DNA of 64,000 nt. Origin: Tabrizicola_A aquatica. GTDB lineage: Bacteria > Pseudomonadota > Alphaproteobacteria > Rhodobacterales > Rhodobacteraceae. Positions 9,030 through 17,562 of the stretch are shown here, piece by piece (position 1 is the first letter of the stretch; each line of letters begins with the position of its first letter). The stretch lies in NCBI GenBank assembly GCA_965194375.1, contig CBDAEL010000002.1, one strand, 5' to 3'. A model generated the notes under the pieces. That model saw only the letters and a list, made by a program, of their open reading frames with translations. It did no database searches and was not told the origin of the DNA. A program made the translations under genes and the position numbers.

Positions 9030-10652
9030 TCACTGAGTAGGAAATGGGGTCCTTTCGCGGGTGCTAGAACAGGGCGTCATGCCTGCCGCGATCTTTTCGG
9101 CCATCATGATGACGGGCGCGTTCAGGTTCGCTGACGGGATGACCGGGAAAATCGACGCATCAACAACGCGCAGACCGTCAAGGCCTTTGACCCGCCCCTC
9201 GGTATCGGTGACCCGGCCCATGGCGAGGCTGCAGCTTGGGTGATAGTTCGATTCGCCATTGGCGCGCAGCCAGCTGACGATCTCGGCGTCGGTCTTAGCA
9301 TCCGCGCTGTCGCCGATCTCGGAACCGAACACCCGCCGGGCCGAGGGTTGGGCCATCAACTCGCGCATCGTGCGCAGCGCCGTGACGGCAAGATTCTGGT
9401 CATACTCGGTCTTGGCAATACCCAGACGGAAACCGGGCACTTGTAACGGATCGGCCGACCGCAGCCAGATCCGCCCCTTGCTCGTCGGTCGCTGCAAGGA
9501 AAGCGAGCAATGAAACCCTGGACCGACGCGGATGGCATCGTGGCCGAAATAGGGGTTCATCGCCACGCATTCCATCTGGATATCCGCGCGCCCCGTCCCG
9601 TCGGTCGAAATCATGGCCCCGGCTTCGAACCAGTTGCTGGCGCCAAGGCCACGCCGGGTGGCAACCCAGGCTGCCCCAATGGCGAGTTGCCCCGCAGGCG
9701 ACAGCGCTCGGTGCATCGACATGCCTTCGTCCCGTGCCGCCCAGTAAAGTGACAGACAGGTATGGTCCGACAGGCCTTGCCCCACCTCGGGCTGGTCGAG
9801 CACCACCTCGATCCCGTGCTGGCGCAGCTCGTCCGCCGGGCCGATGCCGGACAGAATCAGGACCTGCGGCGACATGATCGCACCCGCCGAAAGGATGACC
9901 TCGCGCGTGGCCGTTACGTCAATCTTGCGGCCGTTCACCAGAAGGGTCGCGCCAACGCACCGCCCGGCCCGGACCGTCAACCGTGCCACCCGCGCCCCGG
10001 TAATGACCGAGACATTTGGCCCCGTCAGCTTGCGCAGATAGACCTGCGAGGTGTTCATCCGTCGCCCGTCCCCGATGTTGCGCTGCTGCCGGTGCATCCC
10101 CGTCTGGCTGGCCCCATTTTGGTCATCGTTGAAGCCATGACCCGCCTCGATCCCGGCATCGAGGAAAGCGCGGAACAGCCCATTGTCGCAGGCTGCACGC
10201 GTCACCTTGGTCGGTCCATCGCCCCCCCGCCATTGGCTGCCGCCATCTTCGAACGCCTCGGCCTTCTTGAAGAAGGGCAGAACCTCGGCAAAAGACCAGC
10301 CCGCGACGCCATGATCCTGCCAGCTGTCGTAGTCCTGTCGGTTGCCTCGCATCCAGTTCATCCCGTTCACCGAGGATGACCCACCAAGAAGCTTGCCGCG
10401 CGGCAAATAGACCGGGCGCCCGTCTTCTTGCTCCGAAAAAAGCTTCCAGTTCGTAGCATCTGACAAGAGGGGAAGCCCCATCGCTGCGGGCATCACCACC
10501 CCCAACCGCTTGTCGCTGCCACCTGCTTCGACAACGAGGATTCGGGCGGTCGGGTCCTCACCAAGCCGGGCCGCCATCACCGACCCGGCCGAACCAGCAC
10601 CGACGATCACGTAGTCAAAGCCCTCGGGACCCGCCTCGCCAACGATCCGCAT
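9030..10652 (-). CDS. GMC-family FAD-dependent oxidoreductase (choline dehydrogenase-like)
   Basis: 540 residues. N-terminal FAD-binding Rossmann motif FDYVIVGAGSAGSVMAARL, the GMC signature region LLGGSSSVNGMNWMRGN, and the C-terminal catalytic end NYHPSCSLAMG followed by VVDASIFPVIPSANLNAPVIMMAEK. Enzymes of this group oxidise alcohols such as choline, ethylene glycols or sugar alcohols with an electron acceptor other than NAD. The ATG has AGGAGG 4 bases upstream; longer in-frame starts have no site. It is not beside betaine genes, so BetA identity is unlikely. Confidence 0.88.
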   Translation of the reverse strand: MRIVGEAGPEGFDYVIVGAGSAGSVMAARLGEDPTARILVVEAGGSDKRLGVVMPAAMGLPLLSDATNWKLFSEQEDGRPVYLPRGKLLGGSSSVNGMNWMRGNRQDYDSWQDHGVAGWSFAEVLPFFKKAEAFEDGGSQWRGGDGPTKVTRAACDNGLFRAFLDAGIEAGHGFNDDQNGASQTGMHRQQRNIGDGRRMNTSQVYLRKLTGPNVSVITGARVARLTVRAGRCVGATLLVNGRKIDVTATREVILSAGAIMSPQVLILSGIGPADELRQHGIEVVLDQPEVGQGLSDHTCLSLYWAARDEGMSMHRALSPAGQLAIGAAWVATRRGLGASNWFEAGAMISTDGTGRADIQMECVAMNPYFGHDAIRVGPGFHCSLSLQRPTSKGRIWLRSADPLQVPGFRLGIAKTEYDQNLAVTALRTMRELMAQPSARRVFGSEIGDSADAKTDAEIVSWLRANGESNYHPSCSLAMGRVTDTEGRVKGLDGLRVVDASIFPVIPSANLNAPVIMMAEKIAAGMTPCSSTRERTPFPTQ

Positions 10653-10991
10653 GGCGCCTCCTGTTTCACGATCCGAAAAATCAACACAGCCTATATCTGA
10701 TGTCACCCGCTGTCGTCGCCATTGTTTCGGCAAAGTGACGGCGCGACTGGCTATTACCCTAGGTTCCAACGAAGAAACGGACAGATTGACCAGTCGCCAG
10801 TGACGGTGCGCGGTTGGCAGATCGGACTGGGCCTGTCCTATGGAATCGGCGATCCGCTGACAGTGCCGACCTTCAATGAATGGGAGGCGCCAGGCCAGAT
10901 GACTGGCAACGCGGGGGCCATTCTGGCGCTTGAGAATTCGCGTGTCGCTGGTTCGATTACTGCTCTTGGCACCATTTCTTGTCGTGACAAC
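10653..10991. other. 339-bp intergenic region without a supported gene
   Basis: Lies between the starts and ends of two minus-strand genes (GMC start, lldD stop). A plus-strand frame is open through it and on across lldD, but has no recognisable domain and reads mostly as antisense of lldD, so I do not call it. At 10942-10974 a tRNA-3'-end-like stretch occurs (GGTTCGATT then CACCA), but its arms pair poorly. I see no promoter motif I would defend. Confidence 0.5.
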
Positions 10992-12155
10992 TCACCCCCA
11001 GCGCCCCTCAAAATCTTCGGGCACCAAGAGGTGTTCGCGCGAGAGGTCCGTGGCCTTTTGCACGCCGCAGAGCGCCATGGTGGTGTCGAGTTCCTTATGA
11101 ATGATCTCGAGCGCTTTGGTCACGCCTGCCTGCCCCATGGCGCCAAGGCCGTAAAGATAGCTGCGGCCGATGAAGGTGCCTTTGGCCCCCATGGCCAGGG
11201 CTTTCAGCACGTCTTGGCCCGAGCGGATGCCGCTGTCGAGATGCACCTCGGTCCGATCCCCTACGGCGCGCACGATCTGCGGCAGCATGCGGATCGAGGA
11301 CAGCGCGCCATCCAATTGCCGTCCGCCGTGGTTCGACACGATGATCGCATCGGCCCCGGTGTCGGCCGCCATGCGGGCGTCGTCGGCGTCGAGGATGCCT
11401 TTCAGGATCAGCTTGCCGCCCCATTGGTCGCGGATGCGTTCCACCTTTTTCCAATCCAGATGCGGGTCAAACTGTTCGTTGGTCCATGAGGTGAGCGAGG
11501 CGAGATTACCCACGCCTTTGGCATGGCCCACGATGTTGCGGAAGGTGCGGCGCGGGGTCGCCAGCATACCCAAGGACCACTGCGGTTTCAGCATCATGTC
11601 GAGGAGATTGGGCAGGGTCAGTCGGGGCGGTGTCGTCAGCCCGTTCTTCAGGTCTTTGTGGCGCTGGCCGAGGATTTGCAGGTCCAGCGTCAGCACAAGG
11701 GCGGAGCATTTCGCGGCCCGCGCCCGTTCAATCAGACCATCAACGAACTCCTCGTCGCGCATGACGTAAAGCTGGACCCAGAAGGGGGTGGGAGAGTGCT
11801 CGGCCACGTCTTCGATGGAACAGACCGACATGGTCGAGAGCGTAAAGGGCACACCAAAGGCGGCGGCGGCGCGGGCGGCCTTGATCTCGCCATCGGGCGA
11901 TTGCATGCCGCAAGAGCCGATAGGCGAGAGGGCGACCGGCATGGCCACTTTCTCGCCGATCATCGTGCTTTCGGTCGAGCGGCCGGTCAGGTCACGCGCC
12001 ACGCGTTGGCGCAGGCGGATCTTGGCGAAATCGGTGACGTTCTCACGAAAGGTCTGCTCGGTGTAACTGCCCGATTCCGCATAGTCGTAGAACATCTTGG
12101 GGGTTTTCTTGACGTAGATCGCCTTGAGATCGTCGATGCAGGTGATGACAGCCAT
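10992..12155 (-). CDS. lldD: FMN-dependent alpha-hydroxy-acid oxidase, L-lactate dehydrogenase type
   Basis: 387 residues of the LldD/glycolate oxidase family: a TIM-barrel FMN enzyme that oxidises L-lactate to pyruvate and hands electrons to quinone at the membrane. The active-site motif SNHGGRQLDGA carries the conserved His and Arg, and the FMN-binding HLDSGIRSGQDVLKALAMGAKG follows. The ATG (MAVITCIDDL) has GGGGG 8 bases upstream. A palindrome fitting a GntR/LldR-type operator lies 16 bases before the start. Substrate could be another 2-hydroxy acid such as mandelate or glycolate; lactate is the best guess. Confidence 0.87.
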   Translation of the reverse strand: MAVITCIDDLKAIYVKKTPKMFYDYAESGSYTEQTFRENVTDFAKIRLRQRVARDLTGRSTESTMIGEKVAMPVALSPIGSCGMQSPDGEIKAARAAAAFGVPFTLSTMSVCSIEDVAEHSPTPFWVQLYVMRDEEFVDGLIERARAAKCSALVLTLDLQILGQRHKDLKNGLTTPPRLTLPNLLDMMLKPQWSLGMLATPRRTFRNIVGHAKGVGNLASLTSWTNEQFDPHLDWKKVERIRDQWGGKLILKGILDADDARMAADTGADAIIVSNHGGRQLDGALSSIRMLPQIVRAVGDRTEVHLDSGIRSGQDVLKALAMGAKGTFIGRSYLYGLGAMGQAGVTKALEIIHKELDTTMALCGVQKATDLSREHLLVPEDFEGRWG

Positions 12156-12170
12156 AGCAAACCCCCAAAT

Positions 12171-12191
12171 TTGGTAAGGTGATATTACCAA
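12171..12191. promoter_or_regulatory. Palindromic operator candidate upstream of lldD
   Basis: TTGGTAA-N7-TTACCAA, exact 7-bp arms, 16 bases upstream of the lldD start codon. The inner part reads GGTGATATTACC. FadR-subfamily GntR regulators such as LldR bind TGGT...ACCA dyads, so this could be the site of a lactate-responsive repressor encoded elsewhere. Confidence 0.5.
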
Positions 12192-12298
12192 TCAGACAGG
12201 CTCACGCAAGCGCTTGACGCACAAAGGATCAAGCCCGCCCTGCGGCAGCGGGGCGGGCGATGGGACAGGTCGTGGATGGCGGTTCTTAGAGATGGCGC

Positions 12299-13090
12299 TT
12301 AGGCCGAATGCGCCCCTGCGGCGAGGGCGGCGACAAAGGCCAGAACCTCGGCAGGGGATTTGCCTGCGCCGATTTCCTTGACGATGGCAGACCCCACCAC
12401 GCAGCCGTCCGCCACCGAGGCGATGGTGCGGGCCGCTTCGGGGGTGTTGATGCCAAAGCCGACGATGACCGGCAGATCGGTAGATTGCTTGATCCGCGCC
12501 ACTTCCGGGGCGACATCGGCGGCTTGGGCCGCCGCCGCGCCGGTGATGCCGGTGACCGAGACGTAATAGACAAAGCCCGAGGTGTTTTGCAGCACCGTGG
12601 GCAGGCGTTTCGCATCCGTTGTCGGTGTGGCCAGACGGATAAAGTTCAGCCCGGCGGCCTGCGCGGGGATGCAGAGCTCGTCATCTTCTTCGGGCGGCAG
12701 GTCGACGACGATCAGCCCGTCGATCCCGGCCTCTTTGGCCTGCTTGAGGAAGAGATCAACGCCGCGCGAATAGATCGGGTTGTAATAGCCCATCAGCACG
12801 ATCGGCGTGGTGGCATCGGTGGCGCGGAAATCGCGGACCATTTGCAAGGTCGCATCCACCGTCATGCCGTGTTCAAGCGCGCGCTGGCCAGCAAGCTGGA
12901 TGGTCGGGCCATCGGCCATCGGGTCTGTGAAGGGCAGACCCAGCTCGATGACATCGACGCCCGCGGCGGGAAGGCCGTTCATCACCGCCTGCGCGGTCGC
13001 AATGTCGGGATCCCCGGCCATGATATAAGACACGAAGGCCTTTTTGCCCTGCGAGCGCAGGCGCGCGAAAGTGTCGTCAAGTCTGGTCAT
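12299..13090 (-). CDS. trpA: Tryptophan synthase alpha chain
   Basis: 263 residues, full length. It cleaves indole-3-glycerol phosphate to indole and glyceraldehyde 3-phosphate, and passes indole to TrpB. Catalytic residues are in VIELGLPFTDPMADGP (the Glu and the Asp), with the phosphate-binding glycines in VIVGFGINTPEAA and GCVVGSAIV. The ATG (MTRLDDTFARL) has AGGGG 7 bases upstream. trpB is not adjacent; a separate trpA is common in this family of bacteria. Confidence 0.95.
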   Translation of the reverse strand: MTRLDDTFARLRSQGKKAFVSYIMAGDPDIATAQAVMNGLPAAGVDVIELGLPFTDPMADGPTIQLAGQRALEHGMTVDATLQMVRDFRATDATTPIVLMGYYNPIYSRGVDLFLKQAKEAGIDGLIVVDLPPEEDDELCIPAQAAGLNFIRLATPTTDAKRLPTVLQNTSGFVYYVSVTGITGAAAAQAADVAPEVARIKQSTDLPVIVGFGINTPEAARTIASVADGCVVGSAIVKEIGAGKSPAEVLAFVAALAAGAHSA

Positions 13091-13171
13091 GGCGGGCCCC
13101 TGAGATTCCTTGCCCTGCGGTTTCGCAGGCCGGGGCGGGAAAATCAATGGGGGCGCGGGGCAGGGGTTTCG

Positions 13172-13199
13172 TTGACAAGCTCACAGGAGACGGTATTGC
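13172..13199 (+). promoter_or_regulatory. Sigma-70-type promoter of the OpgB/LtaS-like gene
   Basis: TTGACA, 16-base spacer, TATTGC, about 30 bases upstream of the next plus-strand start codon. The -35 hexamer is a perfect consensus; the -10 matches 4 of 6. Confidence 0.6.
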
Positions 13200-13229
13200 T
13201 GCTTTCGCGCATTTTTTGAGCAAAGCAGC

Positions 13230-14840
13230 ATGAACGACTCCAAATCAAAGAACTCTCATCTTTTGCGCAAGATGCTGGCCATCGCCCTGCTGGTGGTGGC
13301 TTTTGTGCTGGCAGCGCTGGTCGCCGCCGTGCCTTGGCTGTCACCGGACAAGCCCGGTATCGCCTTCCTCTTGTGCATCATGGCGGGCTTTTTGCTGATC
13401 GGGCGCGCCCTGTGGCGGCCACGGCCTCGGGCCTTTTGGCTGATCGTGGTGGCGGCGGTTTTGCTGGTGCCCGCCGTGGCCTTGTCGCGGGCGTTCGGGC
13501 GCATCGACATGCTGGCCATCGTGTTCCACAAAGAGTTTGGCATGCAGGGTGCCACCCTTGCCGGTCTGGAAACACCGATCCTGCAGGGCGTGCTATGTGG
13601 CGTGGGGCTGATCTTGATCTTTCTAGGTTTCAGCAGTTTCGGCCGGTGGCAGGCACGCCATTTCGCGCTTGCAGCGCTTGCGGTTCTGGCGATCAACCCG
13701 GTGATCCAATATCTGGCAGTGTCGCAGCTGCGCGCAACCGTGCCATCAGATCTTGCCCGGCAATTGTTACAACCATCGCTGGTGCCGGTGACGCCGGGCG
13801 ATCTGCAACCGGATATCGTGATGATCTACATGGAAAGCACTGATCGGCAGTTTGCCGATCCGGCGGTCTGGGGGGATCTTTATGCGCCGCTAAACGCGCT
13901 GGCCGCCGAGGGCATGAATTTCACTCGTGTGGGCCAGATAGTCGGCACCAGTTGGAGTCTTGCGGGCCTTGTGGCCACCAATTGCGCGGTGCCGATCGTG
14001 CCCCGCGGTGCGCTTTACCGCGCCAATTTCGAAGAGATCGACGAATTCATGCCCGCGATAACCTGCCTCGGCGATATCCTGGCCGCGCGCAACTATCGGT
14101 CTGCCTTTGTGGTCGGCGGTGATCTGGGCTATGGCGGCATTGATACTTTTTTCCGCACCCATCTGATTGACGACATCACCGGCCTACGCGAGCTGCAAGC
14201 CGTCTATTCGCCCCAAGAAATCGCCCAGTCGCTGATCGGTTGGGTGCAGGATGATCAGATGGTGTTCGACTTCGCTACCCGCAAGCTGGCCTATCTACAA
14301 AGCCAACCGCAGCCCTATGCGCTGTTGGTTGAAACCATCGGTCCGCATGTAGACAACGGGTTGTTGTCGCGGGATTGCACCGATGACGGGCAGGCCACCT
14401 TTTCGCGCGATATGAACCGCGTCTTGCGCTGTACCATCGGCGAAACGGTGGCATTTATCACGCATACCCGGGCAAAACAGGCGCGGCTGCGCCCTGAACG
14501 GCCCCTCGCGATCGTGCTGATGTCAGATCACCTCAGCATGCATCCTTCCCCCCCAGCCGTTGCGCCCGAATATGACGGGTTCAACACACTTATCATGCTT
14601 GGCGCGGGGGCCGAGCCGGGGCTGGTGGTAACCAAACCTGGCAGCATGGTGGATGTGATGCCCACGCTGCTGGACTGGTTTGGCTGGGCGCAAGACCCAG
14701 TTGCGGCGGGACTGGGGCGGTCGCTTTTGGGTAGCGCGCCAACCATCGTCGAGCAGAACGGCATCGATGCGCTCGACAGCATGATCGCCACCGATGTCGA
14801 CCTGGCCAACAAGGTCTGGGCGCCCGGCATAGTGCCCTGA
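13230..14840 (+). CDS. OpgB/LtaS-like phosphoglycerol transferase, membrane anchored
   Basis: 536 residues: about four N-terminal transmembrane helices (to residue 165) and a periplasmic alkaline-phosphatase/sulfatase-fold domain. Visible active-site elements are DIVMIYMEST (metal), GTSWSLAGLVATNCAVPIV (nucleophile Thr/Ser region, as in OpgB) and LMSDHLSMHP (metal Asp/His). OpgB transfers phosphoglycerol from phosphatidylglycerol to periplasmic glucans; this protein is shorter than E. coli OpgB (about 760). No glucan genes are adjacent, so the acceptor is open: glucan, lipid A core or another surface glycan. The start codon has only a weak site (GAGC). Confidence 0.8.
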   Translation: MNDSKSKNSHLLRKMLAIALLVVAFVLAALVAAVPWLSPDKPGIAFLLCIMAGFLLIGRALWRPRPRAFWLIVVAAVLLVPAVALSRAFGRIDMLAIVFHKEFGMQGATLAGLETPILQGVLCGVGLILIFLGFSSFGRWQARHFALAALAVLAINPVIQYLAVSQLRATVPSDLARQLLQPSLVPVTPGDLQPDIVMIYMESTDRQFADPAVWGDLYAPLNALAAEGMNFTRVGQIVGTSWSLAGLVATNCAVPIVPRGALYRANFEEIDEFMPAITCLGDILAARNYRSAFVVGGDLGYGGIDTFFRTHLIDDITGLRELQAVYSPQEIAQSLIGWVQDDQMVFDFATRKLAYLQSQPQPYALLVETIGPHVDNGLLSRDCTDDGQATFSRDMNRVLRCTIGETVAFITHTRAKQARLRPERPLAIVLMSDHLSMHPSPPAVAPEYDGFNTLIMLGAGAEPGLVVTKPGSMVDVMPTLLDWFGWAQDPVAAGLGRSLLGSAPTIVEQNGIDALDSMIATDVDLANKVWAPGIVP

Positions 14841-14924
14841 TCCTGCCCACCCTGTCCCCACGCTGACTTGCAGCGCAGGTCGGGCTTCGCTATGGCAAGG
14901 CCATGATCGCAGGAGGGGCGCACT

Positions 14925-16022
14925 ATGGGTTTCAAGATGGGTATCGTGGGTCTGCCGAATGTGGGCAAGTCGACCCTGTTCAACGCCTTGACCCGCACGG
15001 CGGCGGCGCAGGCGGCGAATTTTCCGTTTTGCACCATTGAGCCGAACGTCGGCGAAGTGGCGGTGCCGGATGCGCGGCTGGACAAGCTGGCGGCGATTGC
15101 CGGGTCCAAGCAGATCATCCCGACGCGGATGACCTTTGTCGATATTGCGGGGCTGGTCCGGGGCGCGTCGAAGGGCGAGGGCTTGGGCAACCAGTTTCTG
15201 GCCAATATTCGCGAATGTGATTCTATTGCCCATGTGCTGCGCTGTTTTGAAGATGGCGACATCACCCATGTCGAGGGCAGGATTGATCCGGTCGCCGATG
15301 CCGAGACGATTGAGACCGAGCTTATGCTGGCCGATATGGAAAGCATCGAGCGGCGGTTGACGGCGTTGTCGAAAAAGCTGCGGGGGGGCGATCAGGATAC
15401 GCTCGACCAAGACCGGCTTTTGCGCGCCGCTTTGGCTGCGCTGAACGCGGGCAAGCCTGCCCGCACGGTGGCGGTTGCGGCCGAGGACCAAAAGCAGTGG
15501 CGCATGTTGCAGTTGTTGACGGCGAAGCCCGTGCTTTACGTCTGCAACGTCGAGGAGTCCAAGGCGGCCTCTGGCAACAGCCAGTCTGACCGCGTGGCCG
15601 AGATGGCCCGCGCCCAAGGGGCGGCCAGCGTGGTGATCTCGGCCCGGATCGAGGAAGAGATCAGCCAATTGGCCGAGGATGAGGCCGCGATGTTCCTTGA
15701 GGAAATGGGGCTGGCCGAGGCGGGCTTGGACCGTCTGATCCGCGCGGGCTATACGCTTTTGGGCCTGCAGACCTATTTCACCGTCGGCCCGAAAGAGGCC
15801 CGCGCTTGGACGATTGCCAAGGGCACGCTGGCACCGCAGGCGGCGGGGGTCATTCACGGCGATTTCGAAAAGGGCTTCATCCGGGCTGAGACCGTGGGCT
15901 ATGACGACTATATCGCCGGCAACGGTGAGGCGGGGGCCAAGGAAGCTGGCAAGTTCCGGGTGGAAGGCAAGACCTATGAGGTCAAGGACGGGGACGTGCT
16001 GCACTTCTTGTTCAGCGGTTGA
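14925..16022 (+). CDS. ychF: Ribosome-associated redox-regulated ATPase YchF
   Basis: 365 residues, the Obg-family ATPase YchF/EngD. G1 motif GIVGLPNVGKSTLFN, switch NFPFCTIEPNVG, G3 DIAGLVRGASKGEGLGN, a coiled-coil/helical insertion at about 130-200, and the C-terminal TGS domain ending VEGKTYEVKDGDVLHFLFS. It binds ribosomes and modulates the oxidative-stress response in the cytoplasm. AGGAGGGG precedes the ATG. Stands alone, convergent with the ROK gene. Confidence 0.95.
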   Translation: MGFKMGIVGLPNVGKSTLFNALTRTAAAQAANFPFCTIEPNVGEVAVPDARLDKLAAIAGSKQIIPTRMTFVDIAGLVRGASKGEGLGNQFLANIRECDSIAHVLRCFEDGDITHVEGRIDPVADAETIETELMLADMESIERRLTALSKKLRGGDQDTLDQDRLLRAALAALNAGKPARTVAVAAEDQKQWRMLQLLTAKPVLYVCNVEESKAASGNSQSDRVAEMARAQGAASVVISARIEEEISQLAEDEAAMFLEEMGLAEAGLDRLIRAGYTLLGLQTYFTVGPKEARAWTIAKGTLAPQAAGVIHGDFEKGFIRAETVGYDDYIAGNGEAGAKEAGKFRVEGKTYEVKDGDVLHFLFSG

Positions 16023-16026
16023 GCAG

Positions 16027-16062
16027 CCCCCCTCCCCAGCCCTCCCCGACACGGGGGGAGGG
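16027..16062. repeat. C/G-rich palindromic repeat, copy 4 (convergent gene ends)
   Basis: A diverged relative of the repeat at 4664: C-run blocks, CCTCCCC-GACAC-GGGGGGAGG. It fills the 50 bases between the convergent stops of ychF and the ROK gene, again in a terminator position. Confidence 0.6.
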
Positions 16063-16072
16063 AGGCGCGCGA

Positions 16073-17350
16073 TTACTGCGCGGCGAGGTCGCGTTGGGTG
16101 GCGAGGAGATGCTCGCTGACCACCGAAAGTGCTAAGGCGGCGGCGCCGTGGGCCCAGAGGAGGTCTCCCCAAGCGTGGATTTCGATCTTGGGGCGGGGGC
16201 GGCCGGAGTTGATGGCCAGATTGTCCATCTCGGCCAGCGTTTCGGCGGCGTAGAGGTAGTCATAGCGCATCCGGTCACCCGAGAGGATGATCAGCTCAGG
16301 GTCAAAGAGGTTGACCACATTTGACAGCCCGACCGCGAGATAGCGCCCCGCGCGGCGGAAGATCGACCGGGCGGTGGCATTGCCCGCCTTGGCGTGGTCA
16401 TAGAGGCTTTCCAGCAGCGCGTTGATCGAGAGGGTGTCGGTCGCCGGGCGGTTCAGCGCCGTCGTCGCCTCACGCGCAAGGGCATAGTCGGCGACATAGG
16501 CCTCAAGACAGCCGCGCTGGCCGCAGCGGCACAAGGCACCGTCAAGTTCAACCTTGGTGTGGCCGAGCTCCATCCCGAGCCTCCCCGAGCCGCGGAAAAT
16601 GCGGTGGTTCATCACAAAGCCCATGCCGACGCCGTGTTCGATGGTGACGACGGCAAAGTCTGACAGGCCCCGCCCGGCGCCGAACCACAGTTCGGCCAAG
16701 GCCACGAGGTTGGCGTCGTTGTCGATGGTGACAGGCACCCCAATGCGGGCGGTGGCCGCGGCGGCCAGTGGGATGTTGCGCTCATGCAGGACCGAGGACC
16801 AATGCACGAGCCCCGCCGCCACATCGACAAAGCCCGGAACGCCGATGCCGATGGCGGACAGGGCTTGCGGGGCGACCCCGGCCTTGGTGCAGACCCGCGC
16901 GAGAAGAGTTTCGACGGCGGTCAGAAGCTCGTCCAGCGTCATCGGGCCGGGCTGGCGCGGTACGGCCTCATCCGCCACCAGATTGCCCGCGAAATCGACG
17001 ATCACGGCGGTATGTTCGCGGTCGGAAAGCTTCATCCCCGCCACCAGATGCGAGGCGGCGCGCACGCCCAAGGCCACGGCGGGCCGACCACGGGCAGATT
17101 CGACGTCACGGGGGGCGGCGACCTCTTCGATCAGGCCAGCCTCGATCAATTCGGCGCAGATTGTGGTGACGGAGGCGGGCGAGACGTCCAACTCGCGCGC
17201 CAGTGTCACGCGGGGGATGAGGCCTGCGGCGCGGATCCGTTCAAAGATTTGCTGGCGCAAAGGGCGCTGGGTTTCCGTCAGAGGGGGAATCAGTGGACCC
17301 ACGCCTTTCGGCCGATCCCCCCCTGCCCCGCTGCCGCCCATTTGCGTCAT
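16073..17350 (-). CDS. xylR: ROK-family transcriptional regulator (XylR type)
   Basis: 425 residues: N-terminal winged helix (residues about 30-90, LARELDVSPASVTTICAELIEAGL) and a ROK sugar-kinase-like domain with the zinc motif CRCGQRGCLEAY. ROK regulators with HTH usually repress the sugar genes beside them and are released by the sugar. This one is divergent from xylF, so control of the xylose operon is the natural inference. The ATG used has GGGGG 9 bases upstream. Two inverted repeats near the xylF -35 region are its candidate sites. The symbol follows context, not a unique sequence mark. Confidence 0.85.
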   Translation of the reverse strand: MTQMGGSGAGGDRPKGVGPLIPPLTETQRPLRQQIFERIRAAGLIPRVTLARELDVSPASVTTICAELIEAGLIEEVAAPRDVESARGRPAVALGVRAASHLVAGMKLSDREHTAVIVDFAGNLVADEAVPRQPGPMTLDELLTAVETLLARVCTKAGVAPQALSAIGIGVPGFVDVAAGLVHWSSVLHERNIPLAAAATARIGVPVTIDNDANLVALAELWFGAGRGLSDFAVVTIEHGVGMGFVMNHRIFRGSGRLGMELGHTKVELDGALCRCGQRGCLEAYVADYALAREATTALNRPATDTLSINALLESLYDHAKAGNATARSIFRRAGRYLAVGLSNVVNLFDPELIILSGDRMRYDYLYAAETLAEMDNLAINSGRPRPKIEIHAWGDLLWAHGAAALALSVVSEHLLATQRDLAAQ

Positions 17351-17457
17351 TACTTCAGCCCCCAAACTAAAATAACCCGATCTCACGCGGTTTTCGCCCT
17401 AAACTCGCTGCATTGCGGCGAAACCGGATCATTTCTGATGCAAGGCCAGCTTGGACC

Positions 17458-17490
17458 GTCAAATATATTTTGACAACTGAAATTATTCAG
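17458..17490. promoter_or_regulatory. Two inverted repeats over the xylF promoter region
   Basis: GTCAAA-TATAT-TTTGAC (17458-17474) is followed after 2 bases by CTGAA-ATTA-TTCAG (17477-17490). The first overlaps TTGACA (17470-17475), a consensus -35 element. The region is A+T-rich against a G+C-rich background and sits between divergent xylR and xylF. Binding by XylR would block the promoter; this is inferred from position. Confidence 0.55.
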
Positions 17491-17562
17491 CGCAGCCTGC
17501 GTGGGTATCGGCGAATCCGCCGGACCGGCTTTTTGCGGGCCGACATCCATGGGAGGATACAC

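Noticed and set aside
10942..10974. tRNA-3'-end-like stretch with GGTTCGATT and terminal CACCA, possible attachment-site remnant
   Set aside because: T-stem pairs at only 3 of 5 positions, no matching acceptor strand upstream, and no integrase nearby.
10722..11489. Long plus-strand open frame over the region before and across lldD
   Set aside because: Most of it is antisense to lldD, it has no domain, and long antisense frames are normal in such G+C-rich DNA.
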